Source of the DNA: Flectobacillus longus
GTDB taxonomy: Bacteria; Bacteroidota; Bacteroidia; Cytophagales; Spirosomataceae
DNA: 64,000 nt
Assembly: GCF_030056705.1 (NCBI RefSeq)
Contig: NZ_JASHIC010000016.1
Coordinates: forward strand, 1-64,000
Reading direction: 5' to 3'
Shown piece after piece: positions 54,901 through 62,706 of the stretch. The translations under genes were made by a program, and so were the position numbers. A model generated the notes under the pieces. That model was not told where the DNA came from, did not search any database, and saw only the letters and a program-made list of their open reading frames with translations. The stretch's first letter is position 1, and each line of letters opens with the position of its first letter.

Positions 54901-55242
54901 TGTTACTACAACTTCTTCCAAAGCTGCGATGTCCTCATCTAAAGTAACATTGATTGAAGTTTGACCTGCTAAATTTACCTCCTTAGCCTTGTAGCCGATA
55001 CCTGACAGTTGGAGTACGTCATTTGAAGATTTTGAATTGATGGAAAAATTACCATTAGCATCTGAAGTAGTACCCGTACGTGTGCCTTTGATAACAATAC
55101 TCACACCTGGGATACCTTGGTTGTCAACACCAACAACCTTTCCTGTTACTTTTTTGTCTTGAGCTACTGTTGAAACAGCATACAATAGCATTATACTCAA
55201 GACACATACATGCTTGAAATAATTTAGTAATTTGTTTTTCAT
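51982..55242 (-). CDS. SusC/RagA-type TonB-linked outer-membrane transporter
   Basis: 1086 residues. Signal peptide (to about SVTVAQ, residue 28), a carboxypeptidase-regulatory-like domain (about 30-110, KVTGKVVGVDNQGIPGVSIV), the plug with the SusC signature (GVTVISSGQPGAASLVRIHG, DAAAASIYGARAANGVIVYTT), and a 22-strand beta-barrel ending in a Phe (ALSLSF). It imports the substrate bound by SusD using TonB energy. No STN domain, so no direct anti-sigma signalling is expected. The divergent GntR gene and a shared 16-bp motif lie upstream. Confidence 0.96.
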   Translation of the reverse strand: MKNKLLNYFKHVCVLSIMLLYAVSTVAQDKKVTGKVVGVDNQGIPGVSIVIKGTRTGTTSDANGNFSINSKSSNDVLQLSGIGYKAKEVNLAGQTSINVTLDEDIAALEEVVVTGYSSSSKKESTGSVATIKSKDLVMVPSGNVEQQLQGRASGVTVISSGQPGAASLVRIHGFGSFSNNNPLYVVDGVPVQSTDFLAPGDIESTSILKDAAAASIYGARAANGVIVYTTKKGTKRARSLEVTYDGLYGVTDPGKGQAMLNPQEQADWTWNAIRNTATANGTTPAYSHPQYGTGTSAVLPDYLNVGGRSGVIGSVDLASEKLKYNIDPTAGAIYQVVKANKAGTDWYGAITRMAPISRHNLGFSGGTENGRYYFGLSAQEQAGILIYNKFSRYTFRANSEFDLSKKVRIGENLQFTYKSVLAQDGNDLLNPTNSGLSTVAGEGDILSAFRMSPIIPIYDEFGGYAGTAAKGFNNPRNPVASRDGSKNDRSYTANGFGNIYLEYEPITNLVLRSSIGGQYSNAYQYAYSRLQYENSENNASFGYNESSGYQFSWTFTNTINYQKQIGDHKIKALVGYEALNTGSGRGMSASGINPFSTDINYITMTTVSSTGKVVNSYINPGITFASVFGQLDYNLSDKYYVSGVVRRDGSSRFGINNRYGVFPAFSGAWRVSKEDFMRDLPWISDLKIKGGWGQMGNSNSVDPNNQYSLYAANVGNSYYDINGSNTSAVSGFYRSRIGNPNAKWETNTTTNIGFESSLFRGKWDLAVDLWNRETTDALFNVPLPGVLGNYAAAPAVNVGTLSNKGIDIQIINRGNIIKDLNYEVTATGSFLDNKITSFAPNITYLPGTTYRGLTPVQNQLNYPMSAFYGYKVIGLFNSTSEVASAPKQTGAGLGRFRYADVNGDGIIDANDRTYLGSPVPVFTGGMTIRLTYKAFDFSTFMAVSLGNKIANVSKWYTDFYPSFTGAAVSARVKNSWTPTNTNTDQPIFEGESGFSTNGEFNSFYVENGNYLRMQNMSLGYTIPKNVLTKIGLKSARVSASASNIFTITSYKGLDPSVGGAADTNFGIDIGNVPITRSYNLALSLSF

Positions 55243-55687
55243 ATAATTGGTTTTTTGGATAATAATGAACTGAAAACGATTAGGGTGATGTGTCCTTACT
55301 TTTTTGTGATGTCCTCCTTTCTTTAAGCGTGAAATATTGAATTTTTAAAAGTTTTTTTATCAACCGTTTAAAAATAAGAAAAATACAATAAAGGAATATT
55401 CAAATTGATGTTTTGATAACTTATATATTAAAAAAAGACAATTCGAATCGTGTTCTGTACTGTTCTATGAAGTAAAATTCTATATAATATTTTTTTCATG
55501 CAAATATTTCTTCATTTTTTTATAAAAAACTTATTAGTTTTACCACACATAATTGCTTTATCGATTGTCGCACTTATTCTACTTAAGTTAATCGCACCAC
55601 CAAGCAAAATTTTCATATCAGCAATTTCCTGACTAACTTGGTCTATTATCCATTTTAGGCACTAGGACTGGAATCATTTATTTAAAA
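55243..55687. promoter_or_regulatory. 445-bp divergent region between susC and gntR-type gene
   Basis: Very AT-rich. It contains the TGTTCTGTACTGTTCT motif at 55451-55466. A near -7 box for susC, AATATTTG, lies at 55508-55501, about 35 bp upstream of that motif, so the motif would be in the early transcribed region. No other gene present. Confidence 0.6.
55451..55466. promoter_or_regulatory. Candidate GntR operator, susC side
   Basis: TGTTCTGTACTGTTCT, identical over 16 bp to the site before xylA at 59554-59569. It lies 209 bp before susC and 222 bp before the GntR gene. Direct-repeat structure (TGTTCT twice, 10 bp apart). Confidence 0.6.
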
Positions 55688-56704
55688 ATGGGCAAATACT
55701 TACAAATAGAGCCAAACGCTCAAAAACCCAAATACCAACAACTCATTGATGATATCATTGAAAAAATTCAGAATGGTTCACTTCAACGTGGTGACCAACT
55801 ACCTACAATCAATGAAATTACTCAATCATTGGGTGTTGCTCGTATGACTATCATTAGGGCTTATGAAGAATTAAGAGAACGTGGAATTGTAGCAGCTCAA
55901 CATGGAAAGGGATATTTTGTAGCGTCAACTGACGTGCAAACAACTATGCACGTGTTTGTCCTTTTCGATGCTATGAATGCCTATAAAGAAACGCTATTTC
56001 ACTCACTTAAAGAAGCTCTAGGTGATAATGTAGCTATCAATTTGTTTTTTCATTATCATGATTTAAAGGTATTTGAAAATGTACTAATCAATAATATTGG
56101 AAACTACAATTTTTATATTGTAATGCCTCACTTCAATGAGGATGTTTCACATATTGTAGGACAAATACCAAAAGATAAGCTTTTAGTTTTGGATATTGAC
56201 ATAGATGAATTTGATAATGACTATGCGGTTTTGTATCAAAATTTTGAAGAAAATATCTACTCAGGTTTACAGGAAGCACTACCTCTTCTTAAAAAATATA
56301 AGGCTATTACGCTTTTCCTTAGTAAAAATCAATTTCAATATACTCCAAATGGTATTACTAAAGGATTCAAAAGATTCACAAATGATTTTGGAATAGATTC
56401 TCGTATCATAGATAATCTCGAAGTTGATTGTATAGAAGCAGGACAAGCTTATATCCTTTTTCTTGAAAGTGATATCATACGCTTTATGAATCATGTCAAT
56501 AAAAAAGGACTAAAATTAGGAGAAGATGTTGGTCTATTAACTTATGATGATACGCCTATCAAACAAATTTTAGGCGAAGATGGCATTACCACAATCTCAA
56601 ATGACTTTCAAAAGATGGGAAAACTAGCGGGGCGAATGGTAAGAAATAGACAAAAAGGAAAAGTCGCAAGCCCATGTTCACTTATTGTACGTGGTAGTTT
56701 GTAA
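55688..56704 (+). CDS. GntR-family regulator with sugar-binding domain
   Basis: 338 residues: N-terminal winged helix-turn-helix (about 10-78; QLPTINEITQSLGVARMTII), then a LacI/periplasmic-binding-protein-like effector domain (from about 88, MHVFVLFDAMNAYKETLFHS). This arrangement is that of GntR regulators responding to sugars. It is divergent from susC and 1.5 kb from xylA. The shared 16-bp motif upstream of both suggests that it controls them, with a pentose as effector (inference). Ends in a bidirectional terminator. Confidence 0.9.
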   Translation: MGKYLQIEPNAQKPKYQQLIDDIIEKIQNGSLQRGDQLPTINEITQSLGVARMTIIRAYEELRERGIVAAQHGKGYFVASTDVQTTMHVFVLFDAMNAYKETLFHSLKEALGDNVAINLFFHYHDLKVFENVLINNIGNYNFYIVMPHFNEDVSHIVGQIPKDKLLVLDIDIDEFDNDYAVLYQNFEENIYSGLQEALPLLKKYKAITLFLSKNQFQYTPNGITKGFKRFTNDFGIDSRIIDNLEVDCIEAGQAYILFLESDIIRFMNHVNKKGLKLGEDVGLLTYDDTPIKQILGEDGITTISNDFQKMGKLAGRMVRNRQKGKVASPCSLIVRGSL

Positions 56705-56705
56705 T

Positions 56706-56740
56706 AAATGAGGCTATCTCTAATTAAGATAGCCTCATTT
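56706..56740. terminator. Bidirectional terminator
   Basis: A perfect 14-bp stem, AAATGAGGCTATCT (56706-56719) with 56727-56740, between the GntR gene and the convergent gene ending at 56753. Confidence 0.93.
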
Positions 56741-56752
56741 TATTGTTATTGA

Positions 56753-57913
56753 TTAAAGTAAACGATACTTAAGTAAAAGACTGAAATTATAAGCAGACTG
56801 AGTTGAATACAACCAATTAAAAGCGTTATTTACATTTTCATATTTTAATTCTACAGCTACTCTCTTGTGTACAAAACCTAACCCTCCATATTCTCCACTC
56901 AAATCTATTGGACGAACCCAACTATTGTCCTTTTGCGCATTAGATAATTTTACATAAATTCCATACCCTGCTGTTACATATAGTCTTGTTTTCTTATTAT
57001 TTAGAAGGTCATATTTAGGACCCAATGTTAGGTTGATGTATTTTGACTCAGAGGGATACGAAATATTATTTCCGTCAAATGAGTGATAATTGGCATCAAC
57101 AGTAACCCTAAATTTGTTTTTTGTTCGAGGTATTACCATGTCCAAGCCTATACCAATTACTGGATGAATATTATTAAAATCTAGTGGCGTTTTTTTGTAG
57201 TCGTACTGCCTCTGAAAACCCATACCTACACCAAGTTGTGCCCAAACTTCAAAGACTTCATTGTCTTCTCGAACAACTTTGACAGTAGCATCTCCGACAC
57301 ATTGATTATATTTTACCAATGTTTTTATTAGAGAACTCTTTGTTAAACTTACCCCCGAAAAGTCATTTAACTCATTACAATTCTTAAGTACAGATAATTG
57401 CGCTAGGTAATCTTTGCTTGTTGCCAATACTCTTTGTCCATTTCGCAGAATATACTCTTTTCTTTCAATCAATTCTTCTGGTTTAGCCTCTCCTTTTAAT
57501 TGTAGATAAAAGTGCTCCTTTCTGCGATTATCCATGTAATATAACAATCGAGCTTGTCCTTCAACTAAAACTGACAAAAATACCGTTGTATCTTTTACGA
57601 TTATTGACTCAGCATTAGATGTATAACTATTACCCAACATGCTCAAATCCATAGAAACAGTATGTGTTTCATATTGTTCTCCAGATTCTCCAACTTTAAA
57701 CCCTTTAAGTTGTGTCGGAAAGTATTCAAGGGGTTTGCTCTCGGTTGTAATAAATTTAATTTTTGAAGGATTTTTCATCCATTCTTTTTCCTTCAGTGTG
57801 CCTATTTTTGTTTCTCCAGAAGCCAAAACAAGAGTATCTAAAGAAACGCTTTGAGCAAAAAGGTGATAGTGACAGTATAATATTAAAGCAATTAGGAAAT
57901 AGTGTTTTTTCAT
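56753..57913 (-). CDS. Unknown secreted protein with outer-membrane barrel-like C-terminus
   Basis: 386 residues. Signal peptide to about LFAQ (residue 20). N-terminal half (to about 215) has a Cys pair (Cys173, Cys201) and mixed strands, with a start (LVLASGETKIGTLKEKEW) seen in other uncharacterised Bacteroidota proteins. The C-terminal half (from about 222) consists of amphipathic strands ending in SLLLKYRLL, like a small beta-barrel of the OmpA/PorT type. Function unknown. It lies downstream of xylA on the same strand, but a strong terminator separates them. Confidence 0.7.
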   Translation of the reverse strand: MKKHYFLIALILYCHYHLFAQSVSLDTLVLASGETKIGTLKEKEWMKNPSKIKFITTESKPLEYFPTQLKGFKVGESGEQYETHTVSMDLSMLGNSYTSNAESIIVKDTTVFLSVLVEGQARLLYYMDNRRKEHFYLQLKGEAKPEELIERKEYILRNGQRVLATSKDYLAQLSVLKNCNELNDFSGVSLTKSSLIKTLVKYNQCVGDATVKVVREDNEVFEVWAQLGVGMGFQRQYDYKKTPLDFNNIHPVIGIGLDMVIPRTKNKFRVTVDANYHSFDGNNISYPSESKYINLTLGPKYDLLNNKKTRLYVTAGYGIYVKLSNAQKDNSWVRPIDLSGEYGGLGFVHKRVAVELKYENVNNAFNWLYSTQSAYNFSLLLKYRLL

Positions 57914-58101
57914 TGTTTTAGGTTTTAATTTTAATGAGATGTTCTAATTATATAAGATTTTACCATTGAAAATTCTAAGATTTTATCAAGTAAAAAATAT
58001 TTCACAACTAATAACTATTCAATGTTAATCGTATAAAATTATACACAATATATGATTTTTCTTATTTTTAATAAAATATTTTCACTTTTTATAAATAAAA
58101 C

Positions 58102-58137
58102 AAAAAATCCCTCTCACAAGTGTAAGAGGGATTTTTT
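58102..58137 (-). terminator. Terminator of xylA
   Basis: A 13-bp perfect stem (58102-58114 with 58125-58137), followed on the minus strand by Ts. It lies 35 bases past the xylA stop. Confidence 0.93.
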
Positions 58138-58171
58138 ATATCCATTATTCTGTTAATACGAACTTTTACTT

Positions 58172-59503
58172 TTAGATATATTGGTTAATGATATTTTCCA
58201 AAAGCTCTTGTTTGCCACTTGTACGAGCTGGCTCACCGTGTGCTAAAGCAATATCACGCAAATCTTCTAATGTTAATTTACCTGCTTCGTATTCTGCTCC
58301 TTTGCCTGAATCAAAAGAAGCATATCTGTCTGAACGAATTTTTTTGTATGGTGATTTAGTCAAGATATTATCAGCAATTACCAAAGCTCTTGCAAATGAA
58401 TCCATACCACCAATATGTGCAAAGAAAATATCTTCTAAATTAGTCGAGTTACGACGGATTTTAGCATCGAAGTTAATACCTCCTTGTGTAATCCCTTTTC
58501 CTTCTAAAATGATTAGCATTGATTCTGTTAATTCATTTAAGTTGTTAGGGAATTGGTCAGTATCCCAGCCATTTTGGTAGTCACCACGGTTGGCATCCAT
58601 ACTGCCCAACATGTTATTATCTACAGCTACTTGTAATTCGTGTTGGAATGTGTGTCCAGCCAAAGTAGCATGGTTTACTTCAAGGTTCAACATGAAATCA
58701 TTTTCTAAACCGTATTCTTTCAAAAATCCAATTACAGTTGCTGAGTCAAAGTCATATTGGTGTTTCGTTGGCTCACAAGGTTTAGGTTCGATGAAGAATT
58801 TACCAGTAAATCCATTTTTACGAGCATAGTCACGAGCAATTGTTAAGAATTGTCCCATGTGAGCTAATTCACGTTTCATGTCTGTGTTCAATAAGGTCAT
58901 ATAACCTTCACGACCACCCCAGAATACATAGTTTTCACCATTTAAGGCAATCGTAGCGTCAATCGCATTTTTCACCTGTGTACCAGCGTGTGCAACCACA
59001 GAGAAGTCTGGGTTTGTAGAAGCGCCATTCATATAACGTGGGTTAGAGAACACGTTTGCAGTACCCCACAATAACTTTACACCAGAAGCTGCTTGTTTTT
59101 GCTTTGCATAGTCAACGATTGACTGTAGGTTTGATTCGTACTCGCTCATTGAGTTTCCTTCATCAACTAAGTCAATATCATGAAAACAGTAATATGGAGC
59201 ACCGATTTTAGTAAAAAATTCAAAAGCTGCATCCATTTTATCTTTTGCTCTGTCAACAGCACCCGCTTTTATATCCCAAGGAAATTGCTGTGTTCCTGGA
59301 CCAAATGGATCTGCACCTTGTCCACAGAATGTATGCCAATAAGCAACAGCAAAACGCAAATGCTCTTTCATCGTTTTACCTGCAATCACACGATTTTCAT
59401 CGTACCATTTGAATGCAAGAGGATTGTCTGACTCACGACCTTCAAATTGAATTTTACCAATACCAGCGAAATATTCTTTATCGCCCAATGTAATGTTTGC
59501 CAT
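58172..59503 (-). CDS. xylA: Xylose isomerase
   Basis: 443 residues, class II length. Metal- and substrate-binding motifs are present: [54 protein letters not shown] and [20 protein letters not shown]. It interconverts D-xylose and D-xylulose (and glucose/fructose) in the cytoplasm. No xylulokinase or xylose transporter adjoins, so it appears to be a single-gene unit, with the terminator at 58102. A 16-bp motif shared with the susC-gntR region lies 51-66 bp upstream. Confidence 0.97.
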   Translation of the reverse strand: MANITLGDKEYFAGIGKIQFEGRESDNPLAFKWYDENRVIAGKTMKEHLRFAVAYWHTFCGQGADPFGPGTQQFPWDIKAGAVDRAKDKMDAAFEFFTKIGAPYYCFHDIDLVDEGNSMSEYESNLQSIVDYAKQKQAASGVKLLWGTANVFSNPRYMNGASTNPDFSVVAHAGTQVKNAIDATIALNGENYVFWGGREGYMTLLNTDMKRELAHMGQFLTIARDYARKNGFTGKFFIEPKPCEPTKHQYDFDSATVIGFLKEYGLENDFMLNLEVNHATLAGHTFQHELQVAVDNNMLGSMDANRGDYQNGWDTDQFPNNLNELTESMLIILEGKGITQGGINFDAKIRRNSTNLEDIFFAHIGGMDSFARALVIADNILTKSPYKKIRSDRYASFDSGKGAEYEAGKLTLEDLRDIALAHGEPARTSGKQELLENIINQYI

Positions 59504-59551
59504 CTTATAGGGATTGTTTTTTAGTTAGCTTTTTTGCAAAACAGACGACCA

Positions 59552-59571
59552 ACTGTTCTGTACTGTTCTGT
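59552..59571. promoter_or_regulatory. Candidate GntR operator before xylA
   Basis: ACTGTTCTGTACTGTTCTGT, two tandem copies of a 10-mer. The inner 16 bp (59554-59569) match the susC-side site exactly. It is 49-68 bp before the xylA start, and about 26 bp downstream of a near -7 box (TATAATTG, 59602-59595). Confidence 0.65.
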
Positions 59572-59600
59572 TATTTTATTTTACCACGAAAATACAATTA

Positions 59601-59608
59601 TATCTTTG
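59601..59608 (+). promoter_or_regulatory. Possible -7 box of uvrC
   Basis: TATCTTTG on the plus strand, 177 bp before the uvrC start. It matches TAnnTTTG but is far from the gene. Confidence 0.3.
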
Positions 59609-59784
59609 AATCAAAAAATATTTAAAACAATTTAATTCTCGATTCTTATCGAATGGATATATTGCTAAGGATGAATGGATTTAGTTGTGTTTACTTTTGA
59701 AAAGAGCTCTCAAACATTTCTCTTTCATCGTTGATTTTTTAAGTAGATTTGTTGTTCTAGTTACTGTACAAAGGAATTAATTCT

Positions 59785-61596
59785 ATGAGTGATTTTGATT
59801 ACAAGGCCGAATTGGCCAAAGTTCCAGAAGAACCTGGTGTGTATCGATATTTTGATAGCGAAGGAACTGTTATTTATGTTGGTAAAGCCAAAAACCTTAA
59901 AAATCGTGTTAGTAGCTATTTTGTAAAATCAAACCAGCACGACCGAAAAACCAAAAGACTTGTTAGCCAAATTCGCAAAATCGAATTTACGATTGTGAAT
60001 ACTGAATTTGATGCCCTACTTCTGGAAAATAACCTTATTAAAAAATACCAGCCCAAGTTTAATATCTTGTTGCGTGACGACAAGATGTACCCTTTTATTT
60101 GTATCACAAACGAACCTTTTCCTAAGGTAATTACCACACGAAGGGTAGACCGTAAGTTGGGGACTTTTTTTGGCCCATTTGCCAACCAAAAAGCTATGTA
60201 TGCGATTTTGGAAATGTTTGGGCAACTCTATAAATTCCGAACTTGCACCCTCAATCTTACCCCTTCTAATATAAATAATCGCAAATTTAAGGTTTGTCTT
60301 GAATATCATATAGGTAACTGTAAGGGTCCGTGTGAGGGATTACAAAAGGAGGAAGAATATATCGCTGAAATAGACCAAGCAAAACATATCCTTAAAGGCA
60401 ATTTGAATTTACCTAAGGGGTATTTTGAAGAAATGATGCTCGCAGCAGCCTCAAAACTTGCTTTTGAAGAAGCTCAAGAGTTTAAGGAAAAGCTTTTGGT
60501 TTTAGATAAATTTCAGAGCAAATCAACAGTTGTCAATCCCAATATCAAGGATGTTGATGTGTTTTCAATTGTATCTGATGAGCAAACAGCATTCCTAAAT
60601 TTCATGAAAATTACGAATGGCTTTATTACTCAAACTCAAACGTGGGACGTAAAAAAGAAATTAGATGAGCTAGATGAAGATATCTTGACGATGATGGTAT
60701 GGGAAATGCGTGATAAATACCAGAGTGAGGCTAAAGAAGTTATCACAAATATTCCACTGGCTATCGAATTAAAAGGCGTCGAAAATACTCTTCCACAGAT
60801 TGGGGATAAGCGAAAAATTTTGGATATGTCTCTTAAAAATGTTTTATACTTCAGAAAAGAAAAGGCAGATAGGCAAGTTGCTGAAGAAAGTGGCGGCGAT
60901 CGTAAAATGCGAGTTTTACTTACCTTAAAAAATGATTTACAGATCAAAACTCTTCCGAGACATATCGAATGCTTTGATAACTCCAATATTCAGGGTACAA
61001 ATCCTGTATCTGCCATGGTTTGTTTTAAAGATGGGATTCCTTCTAAGAAAGATTATCGACACTTTACCCCTAAAACAGTCGTAGGGCCAAACGATTTTGC
61101 TACGATGTATGAAGTAATAACACGTCGCTATTCAAGACTTTTGGAAGAAGAAGCTGACCTTCCTGATTTAATTATTGTAGATGGTGGAAAAGGGCAGCTT
61201 TCGGCATCGTGCGATGCCCTGAAAGCTTTAAATCTTTACGGAAAAGTTCCGATTATTGGCATTGCTAAAAGACTTGAAGAAATCTATTTTCCAGAGGACA
61301 GTATCCCTCTTTATATTGATAAAAAATCGGAGTCGTTGAAACTCATACAGCGACTAAGGGACGAAGCTCACCGTTTTGGTATTACCAAACACAGAGACAA
61401 ACGCAGTAAGAATTTTATTATTAGTCAACTCGAAAATATTGAAGGAATTGGAAAAATAACAGCAACCAAACTCTTAAAACATTTTGGAACAGTTAGCAAG
61501 ATTTATGAAGCTCCTCTTGAAGAATTAGAAACGCTATTGGGCAAAGCCAAAGCTAAATCACTCAAAGAACAACTCAATATCATCAATCATGAATAA
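59785..61596 (+). CDS. uvrC: Excinuclease ABC subunit C
   Basis: 603 residues. N-terminal GIY-YIG nuclease (GVYRYFDSEGTVIYVGKAKN, 18-37), a central UvrB-binding UVR region (about 200-235), an RNase H-like nuclease domain (HIECFDNSNIQGTNPVSAMV, LPDLIIVDGGKGQLSA), and a C-terminal helix-hairpin-helix pair (LENIEGIGKITATKLLKHFG). It makes both incisions at UvrAB-marked DNA damage. Single gene, ended by a perfect terminator. Confidence 0.97.
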   Translation: MSDFDYKAELAKVPEEPGVYRYFDSEGTVIYVGKAKNLKNRVSSYFVKSNQHDRKTKRLVSQIRKIEFTIVNTEFDALLLENNLIKKYQPKFNILLRDDKMYPFICITNEPFPKVITTRRVDRKLGTFFGPFANQKAMYAILEMFGQLYKFRTCTLNLTPSNINNRKFKVCLEYHIGNCKGPCEGLQKEEEYIAEIDQAKHILKGNLNLPKGYFEEMMLAAASKLAFEEAQEFKEKLLVLDKFQSKSTVVNPNIKDVDVFSIVSDEQTAFLNFMKITNGFITQTQTWDVKKKLDELDEDILTMMVWEMRDKYQSEAKEVITNIPLAIELKGVENTLPQIGDKRKILDMSLKNVLYFRKEKADRQVAEESGGDRKMRVLLTLKNDLQIKTLPRHIECFDNSNIQGTNPVSAMVCFKDGIPSKKDYRHFTPKTVVGPNDFATMYEVITRRYSRLLEEEADLPDLIIVDGGKGQLSASCDALKALNLYGKVPIIGIAKRLEEIYFPEDSIPLYIDKKSESLKLIQRLRDEAHRFGITKHRDKRSKNFIISQLENIEGIGKITATKLLKHFGTVSKIYEAPLEELETLLGKAKAKSLKEQLNIINHE

Positions 61597-61636
61597 TAAA
61601 AAAGGAGATTCGACGTATCGAATCTCCTTTTTTATT
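61595..61636. terminator. Bidirectional terminator
   Basis: A perfect 19-bp stem (61595-61613 with 61618-61636), CGTA loop, between uvrC and gldN. It overlaps the last bases of the uvrC stop codon. Confidence 0.95.
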
Positions 61637-61657
61637 ACAAAATATCACGACTTGATT

Positions 61658-62569
61658 TTAGTATTCCCAAAGGTTATGTTCCATCTCCATTAGTTTGTAT
61701 TCTAACTGTTGAGACATTACCAATCCTTTTTTATCGCCACCATACATCTGAACCAAGTCTTTATCCTCTGGGTTACCGAACTTAATTGGGCGAGCACTAA
61801 ACAAACGTAAATCAAAAGCATCTGCCATATTTTTATGCTGAGCTTCGTTTTGCGTGTTGTAGTAGATACAATTTGGATTACTACGGAATAATTTATCTAA
61901 GTCTTTATAACGAAACGACGCCACAGTTTTATCAAAACCAGCAGCAGTTTTGCTTGCAGGAATAATGATTGTAATTGCTTGGATATCAAAATACAATCTT
62001 GAGCGTTGTTTGTCAAAAACTGCATCTTCTTTGATTTCAAGAATAGTCAATTCTCTTGGAAAACGGTAGTTTCCATTAGTAGCTACAACAGGTGCTGGTT
62101 TTGAGCCAGCTACTTTGTTATCACCAGCTTTTGGCTTAGGGTCACCCCAACCATCGTCTGCACCACCACCTGAAGTTGCAGCTGATTCGTTACCAAAACC
62201 AGCAGCTTTTTCTTCAGCAGAAAGGGCTCCATCGTTAAAATCTTCGTCGATTTCGAGATTCTTCATAAACTCCTCTTTTGAAAGTTTTCTTTTCAAAGAA
62301 TCGTCTTTATATGGTTGTAAAACACCACTCTGAACCCATTCAACCAAGTATTTAGTGATTTCGTTATTTTTAGAGAAAAACGGCTGATTTTGTTTTTCAT
62401 TCAAATCCATTCTTCTCCACAAACGTCGCTTCCACATGATATTTGAATCATCAATTGGACGAACAGAATCTGGATTTTTTCCGTTGTTATCTTTTTCTTG
62501 CGCTGTTGCCAACGAGCAAGTTGCCAATGTTATAAGGGCTACACTTGCGTATTTTACTAAATTCTTCAT
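61658..62569 (-). CDS. gldN: Gliding motility/T9SS protein GldN
   Basis: 303 residues from the ATG at 62569; the upstream frame adds 13 residues before a normal signal peptide (MKNLVKYASVALITLATCSL, cut near TAQEK). The GldN core includes NIMWKRRLWRRMDLNEKQNQPFF, and the C-terminal IKFGNPEDKDLVQMYGG. A Gly/Asp/Ala-rich segment (about 115-155) is inserted. GldN pairs with the lipoprotein GldK to form the periplasmic ring of the type IX secretion motor. It follows gldM by 137 bp on the same strand. Confidence 0.94.
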   Translation of the reverse strand: MKNLVKYASVALITLATCSLATAQEKDNNGKNPDSVRPIDDSNIMWKRRLWRRMDLNEKQNQPFFSKNNEITKYLVEWVQSGVLQPYKDDSLKRKLSKEEFMKNLEIDEDFNDGALSAEEKAAGFGNESAATSGGGADDGWGDPKPKAGDNKVAGSKPAPVVATNGNYRFPRELTILEIKEDAVFDKQRSRLYFDIQAITIIIPASKTAAGFDKTVASFRYKDLDKLFRSNPNCIYYNTQNEAQHKNMADAFDLRLFSARPIKFGNPEDKDLVQMYGGDKKGLVMSQQLEYKLMEMEHNLWEY

Positions 62570-62706
62570 TTGAGTTAAGTCGCTATTAGTTTTACAATTA
62601 CCAACCAAATTTCAGGAAAGAGGGTTGGCTTTTACCAATAAACCTCGAATTCTAAACGACAGATTATCAATATTTATTGAAATCAAACTAATATTTTATT
62701 CTGCAA

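Noticed and set aside
55243-55687. Possible sigma/anti-sigma control of susC
   Set aside because: SusC lacks the N-terminal STN domain and no ECF sigma or anti-sigma gene is adjacent; a GntR regulator is.
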